16,654 bases of DNA. Source: Monoraphidium neglectum (taxonomy: Eukaryota > Chlorophyta > Chlorophyceae > Sphaeropleales > Selenastraceae). How positions within the stretch are numbered: position 1 is the first letter of the stretch; every line of letters starts with the position of its first letter. Under the pieces are notes generated by a model. That model was not told the DNA's origin, searched no databases, and saw only the letters and a program-made list of their open reading frames with translations. Made by a program: the position numbers and the translations under genes. The stretch lies in NCBI RefSeq assembly GCF_000611645.1, contig NW_014012513.1, positions 1 through 16,654 of the forward strand, written 5' to 3'. Shown here piece after piece: positions 10,175-16,654 of the stretch.

Positions 10175-13100
10175 TGATTGGGTGGGTGGGTGGATCAGGG
10201 ATTACATTGTGTCGGGGCTGCGTTTCTTGTTTGTGTTTGGGCTGCTTTCGCAGAGGCTGTGCAACTTCAGGACATAGGCACAGCTGCAAGGCTCCCGGCT
10301 GCCTGTCCTTGGCCTGCCTACCTGCACGATGGCCACCAGCAGCTCCTCGCACTCGGCCTTGGCCTGCGCCACGACCTGAGCCTTGGCCGCGGCCACCACC
10401 TGCATCGCAGACACCTGGGGCCGGCGCGGCGCGGGGGCACCACGACAAACAAGAGGGCCAGGCATTGACGGCGTCCACTGCATCGGTCTAGCAGCATGTT
10501 GGCGCTTGTGCTTGCCCCGCAACATCTGCTGCGCCCTCCACCCCATTCATGCGAGCTTGCCCCCGTACCCTCTACGGTTTGCATGCGGCAGGGCCGGCAA
10601 CCACCTGCCCAAACCCCAAATTCTTCTGCCCCCACCTGAGTGCGCGTCTCGTCCAGCTTCAGTAGCCCGCCCTGCAGCTTCCCGGCCTTGCCCGCCAGCT
10701 CAGCGCGCTTCTCCCCGAGCAGCGTGGCATAGTTGTGGACGCACTCCAGATAGTTCGTGGGCGTCACGTACACGCGCCTCCTGAGGGCGCCCCACATCCG
10801 CCGCGCGGCCTCCTCCACGCTCTGGTGCGCCGCGACCAGCACGCGGCACGCCGCCGCGCGGACGGCCTCCGCGGCAGCGGCGCCGGCGATGGCGGGCAGG
10901 GCCGCGTCGTCGGCGAGGCGCCGCGCGGCGACCTCGTACAGCGCGTCCGCCGGCCACTCGCAGAACCAGTCTATGGCGGTGCAGTTGACGAGGCCGGGGA
11001 ACATGCGGCAGCGCTCGCGGAAGGCCTCGCCGACGGGGCTCAGGCAGAGGACAACGTGCAGGTTGGCCCTGGGGGTGGTTGGCGGTTGTGAGGGATTGAT
11101 GAACGCAATTTTTTTGGGGGGAGGTGGGGGGGCGTAGAGTGGGTGCAGCACAGGGGGGGCTGCAAAGCTCGCAATAGCATCGAGATTCACACTAAAACCC
11201 ACGGTTTGTGGGATGAAACGCGTGCTTGCAAAACCAACACAATGTCTCCCATTGGCCTTGTCCAAAGAGCTGCTTGCGTGCTGGAACACAGGATGCCCCT
11301 GATCCCAGCAACCCCCCCACTGCACACGGAGTCCCTCCCCCTTACCTGACACGCTCCAGCAGGAACGCCATCAGCGCATCCTGCGTCTCCCCTGCCCCCG
11401 CAGCCTTGGCTGCCGGCCGCAGCTCGTCCAACACGCCACCCAGCTCGTCCTGGAGCGCGGTCGCGACGCAGGGGAGCGAGGTGGTGACGGTTCGTACGCC
11501 TATGGTCACCCAGCTGGATGAGCTTTGTCAATTGGAAGTTATGAATGCCAATTGCATCACCGTTGTATCCTTGCAATCCTGGGCCAAACAAGCCAGCCTC
11601 ACGACGCTGCAAACCCACTCTGACGCACACAAAGTCGCTCGCCGCATGGGACCCCCACCTTTGGGAACAGGTTTGGCACCTCCCCGCTGGTCAGGATGTT
11701 GTTAACGTCCTCCAGGAAGGTCTCGTACTTGATCTGGGTCTCGTCCAGCAGGAACGCCGTGCGCTTGCCCGCCACGCCGGCGGTGCGGTACAGCGTCTTG
11801 AGGTCCTCGCGCCACTCAGACTGCCTGGGGCGGCGGGGTTTGGGGTGGGTCGGAGCAGATCGAGACGCTTTCAGGGTTTAGGTTGGGGGCGGCATGGGGG
11901 TGGTGCGGCGGGCAGGACTATGTGCGGCCTCCCAGATGACTGTTCTGGAAGCAGGCTTGCTAATTGCTGGGATGGCCCTCTGCCCTCTGGTCCTTCTTTT
12001 CCCGTGAGCAGCCAATGGCCGCGCCTGTAGTTGCGGGTGATCTCGATGGTGACGACCCTCATCTCTGCGACGTAGGCCGCCAGCCGCGCCAGGCTCTTGC
12101 GGCCGCTGCCACCAACGCCCACCAGCAGCGCGTTGCCGTGCGGCTGGCTCAGGATCCTGCGGGCAGTGTGTGTGCCGTTTGCAGCGCCCAGTTCAGTTGT
12201 AGACACCAAAAATTCAAGCCCACTGACGCGCTCGCCGCCACCGCGGCCGCAACTCAGCCTCAACAACTGATGTTGAATGGACGCAAGGGCGCGGACTGCA
12301 GCTTTTAATAACTCAACACAGACGCGAGCGCGTGCCCTCAGGCCCGACCTGTGTATGCGGCAGATGTGCAGGAGTGCGTCCTTGAACAGGGACAGGGCGG
12401 CAGGCCTCGCCCCTGGCTCCAGCGCCGCCTCCTCCATCTTGTCCTGCAGAAGATGAGGGGGCAGAGGGCGGCCGGGCAGAGGGGGACATGATTGGGAGCA
12501 GGGAGGGGATGGACCAGGCAGAAGCGGCAGGTAGCGCAGGGGTGCAGCGAACACGCGTGCGTGCAGGACTGTGCATCACAGGCCGTGCGGCAGGGCAGCC
12601 GACAGGGCAGGACAATGTCTGGATGCAGTATAAAAGCCGTCCAGGTGGGGTGTCCTCAGCTGCGTGCGAAACCAGCCGGCATTCTTGACACCCTTCCCCC
12701 CACCCCCGAACATAACTCCGACCTCCTTCACCAGAAATGGAGGTCAATGTACAATCATGGCCCCTGCAGGGCGGCCCACTAGTTGTGCATATCTGTTGGT
12801 GTGCACCCCGCGCGCAGTGCCTGCGCACCTGCAGCAGGGACTTCAGGGCAGCCATGTCGCGCACTGGCTCATAGGGCGGCGTCTCTACGGCGCCGGCTCG
12901 CAGGAAGCTCACGTACGGCAGCACCTGTGGTTCAAGGTGCGGCAGGCGCCTTGATGTGGACACAGGGCACAGCAGGCTCACCATGCCGTCATCTGCTGGC
13001 GCAACAACCTTGAACACCTAATTTTCAGCCCGAAACACCCCAAACTGGCACAGCAAGGTGTCCCACCTCTCCAGCTGTTGCCTCGAACAAAACGGAGGTA

Positions 13101-16100
13101 CTGGTGCCAAAGCTGGCGCCCAGGCGCTCGTCCAGCTGCTTCCTCAGCCACTGGCGGTCCTGGGGGTCCCACATCCGGTCCCCCACAACACGCTCCGCCT
13201 CGTGGCACCAGAGCTGCAGCAGCTCGTCCTTGTTGTCGGTGAACGCTTTGCTGGCCTGGGGTTTGGAGGTCGGGGGTTGCAAAGTCAGGATTGCAAAGGA
13301 GTGAGGGGGCCGTTTGGCTGGATGTTGAAAGTCTTGCGTGCCAGGTCCACCCTCAGCATATCCAAGGGTGCGATTCTCCCTCCCATTCGAGCGTACACTT
13401 TCTCTGGCACGCTCAAAGCAACCTTGCAAGCCCTCGCCGACCCACCTGCATGACCCCGAGCACCAGCTTGGCGAGGTCCCGCGTGTTGAAGAGGTAGTGG
13501 CTCTTGGAGGGCGTGGGCAGCATGTCCCGCACCACGCAGCGGTACAGCTCGACACTGGCCGCCACCAGCGGCTCCACCAGTGGCCGCACCTGTGGGTCAT
13601 ACGGATCAGGGGGAGTGGCGGAAGCAGCAGAGGCGAAAAAGAGACATCGTGTCAAGGTCGCCGGATGTGTGAGCCCTGTGTGTGCAAAAATCATGCATTT
13701 GAAGCGGCATCGCCCCATCCGCCAGCCTCTCAGCATCCATCTGCAGCTGCTGCGCATGGTTGCCCTTTGCCTCACCCGACCTGGCCTCAGCAATTCCCAA
13801 CTTATAATTGACTGGCAACTCTCCCATACTGCCACTCCACCCCCCCCCCCATGTGAAAAATCCCCGACCTCGTCGTTGAAATCTGCCAGCTTGGTGTGCA
13901 GTATTGCCCCAAAGATGCGCCTCAGCTGGCCGTCGCTCGGCTGCGTCATGTTGACCGTGCTGAACATCGCCATGACGCGCTGCGAGAACGCGTTGCGGCC
14001 GCCGCCGGGCGGCGCCATCGCGGCCAGGAGCTGCATGTCTTTGATGGTCTTGGCCTCGCAGCGCTGGCGGTCGTACCTGAGAGGGCACACTTCATGAGTA
14101 TCGCGTTGCCGGGGTGAAAAGCAGGGCGCAAACAGGAAGCGGTGCTTTTGACTGCTTTGAGGCCGGCAGTCGCAACCTTGCAAAAACGCAGCAGCTGCAT
14201 CTGAGCCGGGAACCCAGCAGGCAAGCAGCGGCCCCACCCAGGCCTGCATACCAGAACCCGTTGTCGGCCCACAGCTTGAGCAGCTCCAAGGGGGGCATGA
14301 ACCCGAACTGGCTCTTGGCCGGCATGTTGAGGTCGTCGATGAACGCCACCAGACGCTTGCCGCCGGGGGCGCCGTACACGCCCTTGGTGCGCTTCTCAAG
14401 CTTGCTCTCGATGGTTTCCTGGGGGGTTTTACAAGTGTTTGAGGATTTGGTGTATAGGGGTTTTTGGCAGTTTCTATCCACGGGACTGCAGGCAAAACTG
14501 CAAGAAGTAAATCTCAAGCAGCTCAATGAGTGTACACCAGACGTTTCGACTGTGCTGCGCATTGTCCAGGCGATCATGTGGGATGCTGCGGCACATGGCA
14601 CCGCCGAGCTGATGAGCCGAACCCCAGATCCCTGGGGGTCGCACCTGGAGCGACGCGCTGCTGGTCTGCGCGCTGAAGTTGATGGTACAGTGCGCCCTGT
14701 CCGCCGGCAGCGCCTCCAGCAGGCTCTGCAGCGTCAGCGTCTTGCCGACGCCGACGCCGCCCACCACCAGGGCGTGGTGGCCGCCGCGCACGAGGGCGCC
14801 TACGACGAACTTGTTGCGCTGGGTGTCAACGGTCGGGACCAGCAGCCTGCGTTGTTTCATTATGTTGGTGGTGTGCACGGTTGGGGGTGGGTGCATATAT
14901 GTGCTAGGGGTCTTGATGACGAGTACTTCAGGAATGCAGACACGCCGCTCATGTAAGGCTGCAGCAGGTGGTAGAACAGGCAGCTGGTGAAAATGGACGG
15001 AGAAAGGCCGGCCCAGCGTCATGGGGGGAGGGGCAAGAGCAGCACACCTGTAGGCGGGCACGTCCGCCGGCGGCTTGAACGCGCCCTGGGGCAGGCGCGC
15101 CTCCCAGGCCAGCCAGCCCTTGTTGCGGGGGTCCACGCTGCACTCAAACACGGTCTCCCCAGAGGGGTAGCGCGTGTCCATCTCCCTGGGATGGCGTAAG
15201 GGAGGGGCTGCGCGCTTTGCAATGCAGGCTGACTTGCGGGCTGTTGTGAACCACGGCAGGCGAGTTTCATGACGGCTGCGCCGGAGACTGGGCGATCCGG
15301 CGTCTGGACTGCAGGCCCTATGGGGAGTGGGCGTCCTGCCCCTGCCTATCCGCATGTGCTCGATTCCTGCCATACAGAATGACGTGTGCCGTGATTCAAC
15401 CTTGGAGATCAGCAGATTTTGCCGCCAAGCAGCTACCTGCGCGCTCAAGCACGCATGCATGCGCCCACATCCACCATTCCACTGACCCGGCCGCCCGCCC
15501 ACCACCACCCACCCAAACCCCGCACCTCATGAAGGAGTCGAACCGCTTGCGCCCGTCCTGGTCCAGCGTGCCCCCCAGCCCCCAGATGAGGCTGAACAGG
15601 AACCACATCTCCACCATCGCGCCCCACGCGTCCGCGCCCTCCTCGCGCGCGACGCCGTTGTCGGGGGTGGCGAGGGCGTCGAAGAGGCGCGTGAACGTGC
15701 GGACGCTGCTGAGGCGGTCCACTGGGACGAGATCCCTGAGGCATCAGCAGGCGGGCAGGATGGCATTTCGGATTGTTTGTAAGATCCGCATACTGTGCAG
15801 CTTCCGGATGACTGCATCCCAGCACCAGTGTGCGTGTTGCCCGGCGCGGCATCCAAGGGCGGCTCAACGCCCTCATCACGTGGCACCCCGCCTGCAGCAG
15901 CCCCTTCTGGGGCCCCCAGTAGCACATGCGGCTTTGACAGCCCGCGCCGCAAGCCCCACAACCTGCAGTCCATATTTCACATTCCATCACATCACGCTTT
16001 TTCAGCAGCGAGGGGGAAAGCCTGGCTCCCCATGAGGGGTAACGCACCTGCAGTTGAGCCGCTTGAACTCCAGCGCCGCCTCCATATAGCGCTCCACCAG

Positions 16101-16501
16101 CTTTCCCACCACGCCGGCCAGGTCCCGCGCCTCCTGGACCGCCGCAGCAGCAGCGCCGCTCGCGGCCGCCGCGGCGACGCGGCGCTCGAGCCAGCTGGTG
16201 ATGATGGGGCGCCACCCCAGGTCCTCTGAGAGTGTTGGGGTTTTAGGGAGTATGGACGGCAGATGCTGTTCAACACGGCCAATCGGCTGCCTTGGATGAT
16301 TTGCAGAGAACTTTCTGGAGGCATGCGGTGAGACGCTAGCAAACAATCAGTCAAGTGGTGGGCCCGACAGGGTAATACGCGGGACCCCACCTGTGTTCAT
16401 GTAGATCATGCCAGCGCGCGACACCGTGGCCGGCGATGCCTGAGACAGGTCCTCCACTTCAAACAGCAGAGAGACCTGGGCTGGCATGGCGATGCGCTCG
16501 C
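1438..16501 (-). CDS. DHC10: Axonemal dynein heavy chain, DNAH2 / I1-f inner-arm 1-beta class, 3' half of gene (34 exons)
   Basis: ATP-driven microtubule motor subunit of ciliary inner-arm dynein I1/f; the family pairs with a 1-alpha (DNAH10-type) chain at the base of the 96-nm axonemal repeat. Exons, 5' to 3' on the minus strand: 16501-16391, 16225-16048, 15735-15526, 15185-15048, 14846-14645, 14418-14252, 14076-13869, 13589-13446, 13255-13067, 12924-12829, 12443-12349, 12156-12025, 11824-11659, 11449-11346, 11068-10636, 10414-10322, 10119-10024, 9831-9739, 9452-9040, 8676-8412, 7969-7796, 7593-7507, 7291-7191, 6870-6633, 6408-5887, 5657-5500, 5312-4994, 4764-4552, 4313-4090, 3655-3509, 3233-3105, 2871-2691, 2392-1876, 1709-1438 (TGA stop). 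All phases agree, giving 2271 residues (residue 1 is a Gly split by the intron at the right edge). Thirty introns are GT-AG and three are inferred GC-AG. The protein is 5'-truncated by the window, not broken. Class assignment rests on the C-terminal signature ([33 protein letters not shown]), on PEAFGQH and SPGVDPT, and on near-gapless fit to DNAH2 as I know the family. Dynein is certain; the 1-beta subclass is likely; the symbol follows Chlamydomonas usage and is unverified. Confidence 0.9.
2417..2466. repeat. (GT)25 microsatellite in dynein intron 32-33
   Basis: Fifty uninterrupted nt of alternating GT on the plus strand, so CA in the dynein pre-mRNA. It ends 24 nt before the acceptor at 2393-2394 and lies wholly inside the intron between exons 32 and 33. 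Confidence 0.98.
3071..3090. repeat. Perfect 9-bp inverted repeat with 2-nt centre in dynein intron 31-32
   Basis: GTACTAAGG, CC, CCTTAGTAC. It lies 15-34 nt into the intron after the 5' splice site of exon 31 (low end 3105). A neighbouring AAGGCCCCT copy follows on the plus strand. It could form a short hairpin in RNA or DNA. Confidence 0.8.
3656..4089 (-). other. 434-nt intron between exons 29 and 30
   Basis: Donor TTCTT|GTGAGC, acceptor TGCAG|T at 3656-3657. A second in-frame acceptor lies 24 nt downstream. I find no nested gene, repeat or RNA structure in the interior. Confidence 0.8.
4090..6408 (-). other. Dynein exons 25-29: AAA6 module
   Basis: Residues 1379-1856. Exon 25 is the longest (522 nt) and carries [53 protein letters not shown] and [13 protein letters not shown]. 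Exons 26 and 27 add [36 protein letters not shown] and [13 protein letters not shown]. Exon 28 has [17 protein letters not shown] and [18 protein letters not shown]. Exon 29 has [18 protein letters not shown] and [12 protein letters not shown]. This is the D6 part of the dynein motor, well conserved and complete. Confidence 0.93.
6871..7190 (-). other. Intron between dynein exons 23 and 24, probably GC-AG, with flanking 8-nt direct repeat
   Basis: Donor CAG|GCGCGT and acceptor CGCAG|GCGCGG both carry CAGGCGCG (minus strand; 7186-7193 and 6866-6873). GC-AG splicing gives [14 protein letters not shown], matching the family without gaps. A canonical GT-AG alternative (donor GTGGGG at 7186, acceptor ending at 6858) also keeps frame but loses GSQ. 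This 320-nt intron holds a G13 run at 6943-6955 on the plus strand and no other recognisable element. Confidence 0.65.
6943..6955. repeat. G13 homopolymer in dynein intron 23-24
   Basis: Thirteen consecutive G on the plus strand (C13 in the dynein pre-mRNA), inside the intron between exons 23 and 24. It is about 70 nt upstream of the acceptor and is also a place where read errors are likely. Confidence 0.9.
8030..8046. repeat. 17-nt palindrome in dynein intron 20-21
   Basis: GACCGTGG, A, CCACGGTC: eight paired bases around one centre base, about 60 nt upstream of the acceptor of exon 21. No function is apparent. Confidence 0.75.
8245..8372. repeat. Compound GT-rich microsatellite in dynein intron 20-21
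   Basis: About 128 nt of GT repeats on the plus strand, interrupted by TCTC, GAGCC, GCGTC, GCC and TCTG units, which suggests an older and degrading tract. In the pre-mRNA it is CA-rich and starts about 39 nt after the 5' splice site of the intron. Confidence 0.97.
8677..9039 (-). other. 363-nt intron between exons 19 and 20
   Basis: Donor CAG|GTGGGG and acceptor CTCTCAG|G, phase 2. No repeats, RNA genes or nested reading frames with domain character are visible. Confidence 0.85.
9832..10023 (-). other. Intron between dynein exons 17 and 18, GC-AG type
   Basis: Exon 18 must start in phase 0 at GTG TCC ACT ([12 protein letters not shown]). The nearby GT dinucleotides after exon 17 are all in phase 1 or 2. 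Donor CAG|GCGGGC is phase 0 and leaves the stalk helix at family length. The acceptor is GCCCAG. The intron is 192 nt. Confidence 0.7.
10127..10176. repeat. (TGCG)12 microsatellite abutting a 3' splice site
   Basis: Twelve TGCG units plus TG on the plus strand, preceded by a short TGTGTG (10121-10126). On the minus strand it reads as CGCA repeats leading directly into CACACACAG, the acceptor of dynein exon 17 (start 10119). Confidence 0.97.
10180..10200 (+). repeat. G-rich tract next to the TGCG repeat
   Basis: Three GGG runs separated by single T, then a fourth GGG after seven nt, on the strand opposite the dynein transcript. The layout fits a possible DNA G-quadruplex; this is inferred from pattern only. 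Confidence 0.5.
11825..12024 (-). other. Intron between dynein exons 12 and 13, GC-AG type
   Basis: The coding sequence ends ACC CGC AAC TAC AG and continues G CAG TCT GAG, giving [12 protein letters not shown] at family length. The donor that fits is CAG|GCGCGG; there is no GT within reach that keeps frame. The acceptor is CCCCAG. The intron is 200 nt. Confidence 0.75.
12444..12828 (-). other. 385-nt intron between exons 10 and 11
   Basis: Donor CAG|GTGCGC, acceptor TCTGCAG|GAC. A plus-strand TATAAAAG at 12629-12636 is not followed by a credible gene. Nothing else is recognised. Confidence 0.85.
13067..14846 (-). other. Dynein exons 5-9: AAA3 module
   Basis: Residues 213-516. The entry motif LVPTVDTQR is followed by Walker A GGVGVGKT (residues 242-249, positions 14738-14761) and Walker [11 protein letters not shown] (304-313). 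The sensor region reads MAPPGGGRN, followed by [16 protein letters not shown], characteristic of axonemal dyneins. Walker A and B residues are both intact, so AAA3 should bind nucleotide; in dyneins AAA3 nucleotide state gates motor activity. Exon 6 ends inside the Trp codon of GFWYD and exon 7 completes it, which fixes that junction. Confidence 0.92.
13840..13850. repeat. C11 homopolymer in dynein intron 7-8
   Basis: Eleven C on the plus strand, about 20 nt after the 5' splice site of the intron between exons 7 and 8 on the minus strand, where it is a G run. Confidence 0.85.
15186..15525 (-). other. 340-nt intron between exons 3 and 4, G-rich start
   Basis: Donor GAG|GTGCGG, acceptor CATCCCAG|G, phase 2. 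The first 35 nt on the minus strand contain five runs of three or more G (plus-strand C runs at about 15491-15521), a possible G-quadruplex beside the 5' splice site. The rest is unremarkable. Confidence 0.8.
15736..16047 (-). other. 312-nt intron between exons 2 and 3
   Basis: Donor CAG|GTGCGT, acceptor GCCTCAG|G, phase 2. I see nothing in the interior beyond ordinary intron sequence. Confidence 0.85.
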
Positions 16502-16654
16502 CTGCAGCGAAGTGTGTTGAAATTGAGGCAGTGGAGCGGTCGAGCAACGAAGCGCGCGGGCGATGATGGGGGTGGTAACTCAGGCCCCCCCCCATAAAAT
16601 AAATGGCTGCAATCGTCTGGATCACCCTCTGTAATGCCACGCGCACATGAACAT
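16502..16654 (-). other. 3' part of a dynein intron at the right edge
   Basis: No frame here encodes the dynein segment expected just upstream of GERIAMP, so the stretch is read as the end of an intron of at least 153 nt. Its acceptor CTTCGCTGCAG lies at 16502-16512, and phase 1 is fixed by the split Gly codon. It contains a run of nine C on the plus strand near 16584. Nothing else is recognised. Confidence 0.75.

Larger units (their letters stand above)
8412..10414 (-). other. Dynein exons 16-20: stalk coiled coil and microtubule-binding domain
   Basis: Residues 859-1178. Stalk helix CC1 continues from exon 15 through exons 16-18, rich in Ala, Glu and Lys, ending [12 protein letters not shown]...KKDISELK. 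Exon 19 (9452-9040) encodes the microtubule-binding domain, from [15 protein letters not shown] through [28 protein letters not shown] and [18 protein letters not shown]. It then enters CC2 ([20 protein letters not shown]). Exon 20 finishes CC2 and starts AAA5 with [15 protein letters not shown]. Length and order match the family. The intron between exons 17 and 18 needs a GC donor. Confidence 0.92.
10636..12924 (-). other. Dynein exons 10-15: AAA4 module and start of stalk
   Basis: Residues 517-858. Walker A region is GVGGSGRKS (593-601, positions 12093-12119): Arg occupies the usual Lys position, as I recall for other DNAH2-type chains, and a Lys follows it. The Walker B region reads [10 protein letters not shown] (646-655, positions 11731-11760). 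Downstream are [34 protein letters not shown] and YVTPTNYLE, the standard order before the stalk. Exon 15 is long (433 nt) and ends in the first stalk helix. The intron between exons 12 and 13 has a GC donor. Confidence 0.9.
15048..16501 (-). other. Dynein exons 1-4: end of AAA2 and the AAA2-AAA3 connector
   Basis: Window residues 1-213 of the dynein chain. Exon 1 starts inside the conserved NGERI-type loop (GERIAMPAQ) and carries LLFEVEDL and [12 protein letters not shown], the end of the AAA2 module. The family usually has Cys where this protein has Ala in the SRxGM motif. Exon 2 holds EDLGWRP and an Ala-rich helix of about 15 residues, probably a lineage-specific expansion in a poorly conserved linker. 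Exon 3 holds [15 protein letters not shown], a strong dynein signature. Exon 4 leads into AAA3. Donors are GTGGGG, GTGCGT, GTGCGG and GTGTGC. Confidence 0.9.

Noticed and set aside
1438..16501. Outer-arm gamma (DNAH5/8) or single-headed inner-arm (DNAH1/3/6/7) assignment for the dynein
   Set aside because: The C-terminal GAGWD motif is shared with DNAH5/8, but the AAA3 segment ([19 protein letters not shown]), [21 protein letters not shown] and the KKxxKGxYxCPxY tail fit DNAH2 better. A phylogeny would be decisive.

Overview
The window is a GC-rich nuclear fragment from a green alga, most likely a chlorophyte of the Chlorophyceae (Volvocales or Sphaeropleales type). The reasons are strong G/C preference at third codon positions, a gene split into many small exons by introns of about 140-440 nt, GT/CA and TGCG microsatellites inside introns, TGTAA-type polyadenylation motifs, and an axonemal (ciliary) motor gene. 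The exact genus cannot be read from the sequence.

Almost everything from 1438 to the right edge is one minus-strand gene. It encodes the C-terminal half of an axonemal dynein heavy chain, from the end of AAA2 to the natural stop codon. I reconstructed 34 exons (33 complete introns) that join without a phase conflict or in-frame stop into 2271 residues: end of AAA2, AAA3, AAA4, stalk with microtubule-binding domain, AAA5, AAA6 and the C-terminal domain. The N-terminal tail, linker, AAA1, most of AAA2 and the promoter lie beyond position 16654. The sequence best fits the DNAH2 class, which in Chlamydomonas is the 1-beta heavy chain (DHC10, IDA2) of the two-headed inner-arm dynein I1/f.

The left edge (about 37-589) appears to hold the 3' end of a plus-strand gene for an Ala/Pro-rich protein of unknown function, with uncertain splicing. 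From 590 to 1437 is a convergent 3' region with TGTAA motifs on both strands and no credible gene.

I see no mobile element, CRISPR array, RNA gene or undescribed multi-gene system. The points worth a second look are splicing features of the dynein gene (three inferred GC-AG introns, one flanked by an 8-nt direct repeat; a TGCG microsatellite abutting a 3' splice site; CA tracts next to splice sites; an in-frame pair of acceptors), an altered AAA4 nucleotide-binding site, and closely spaced convergent poly(A) motifs.
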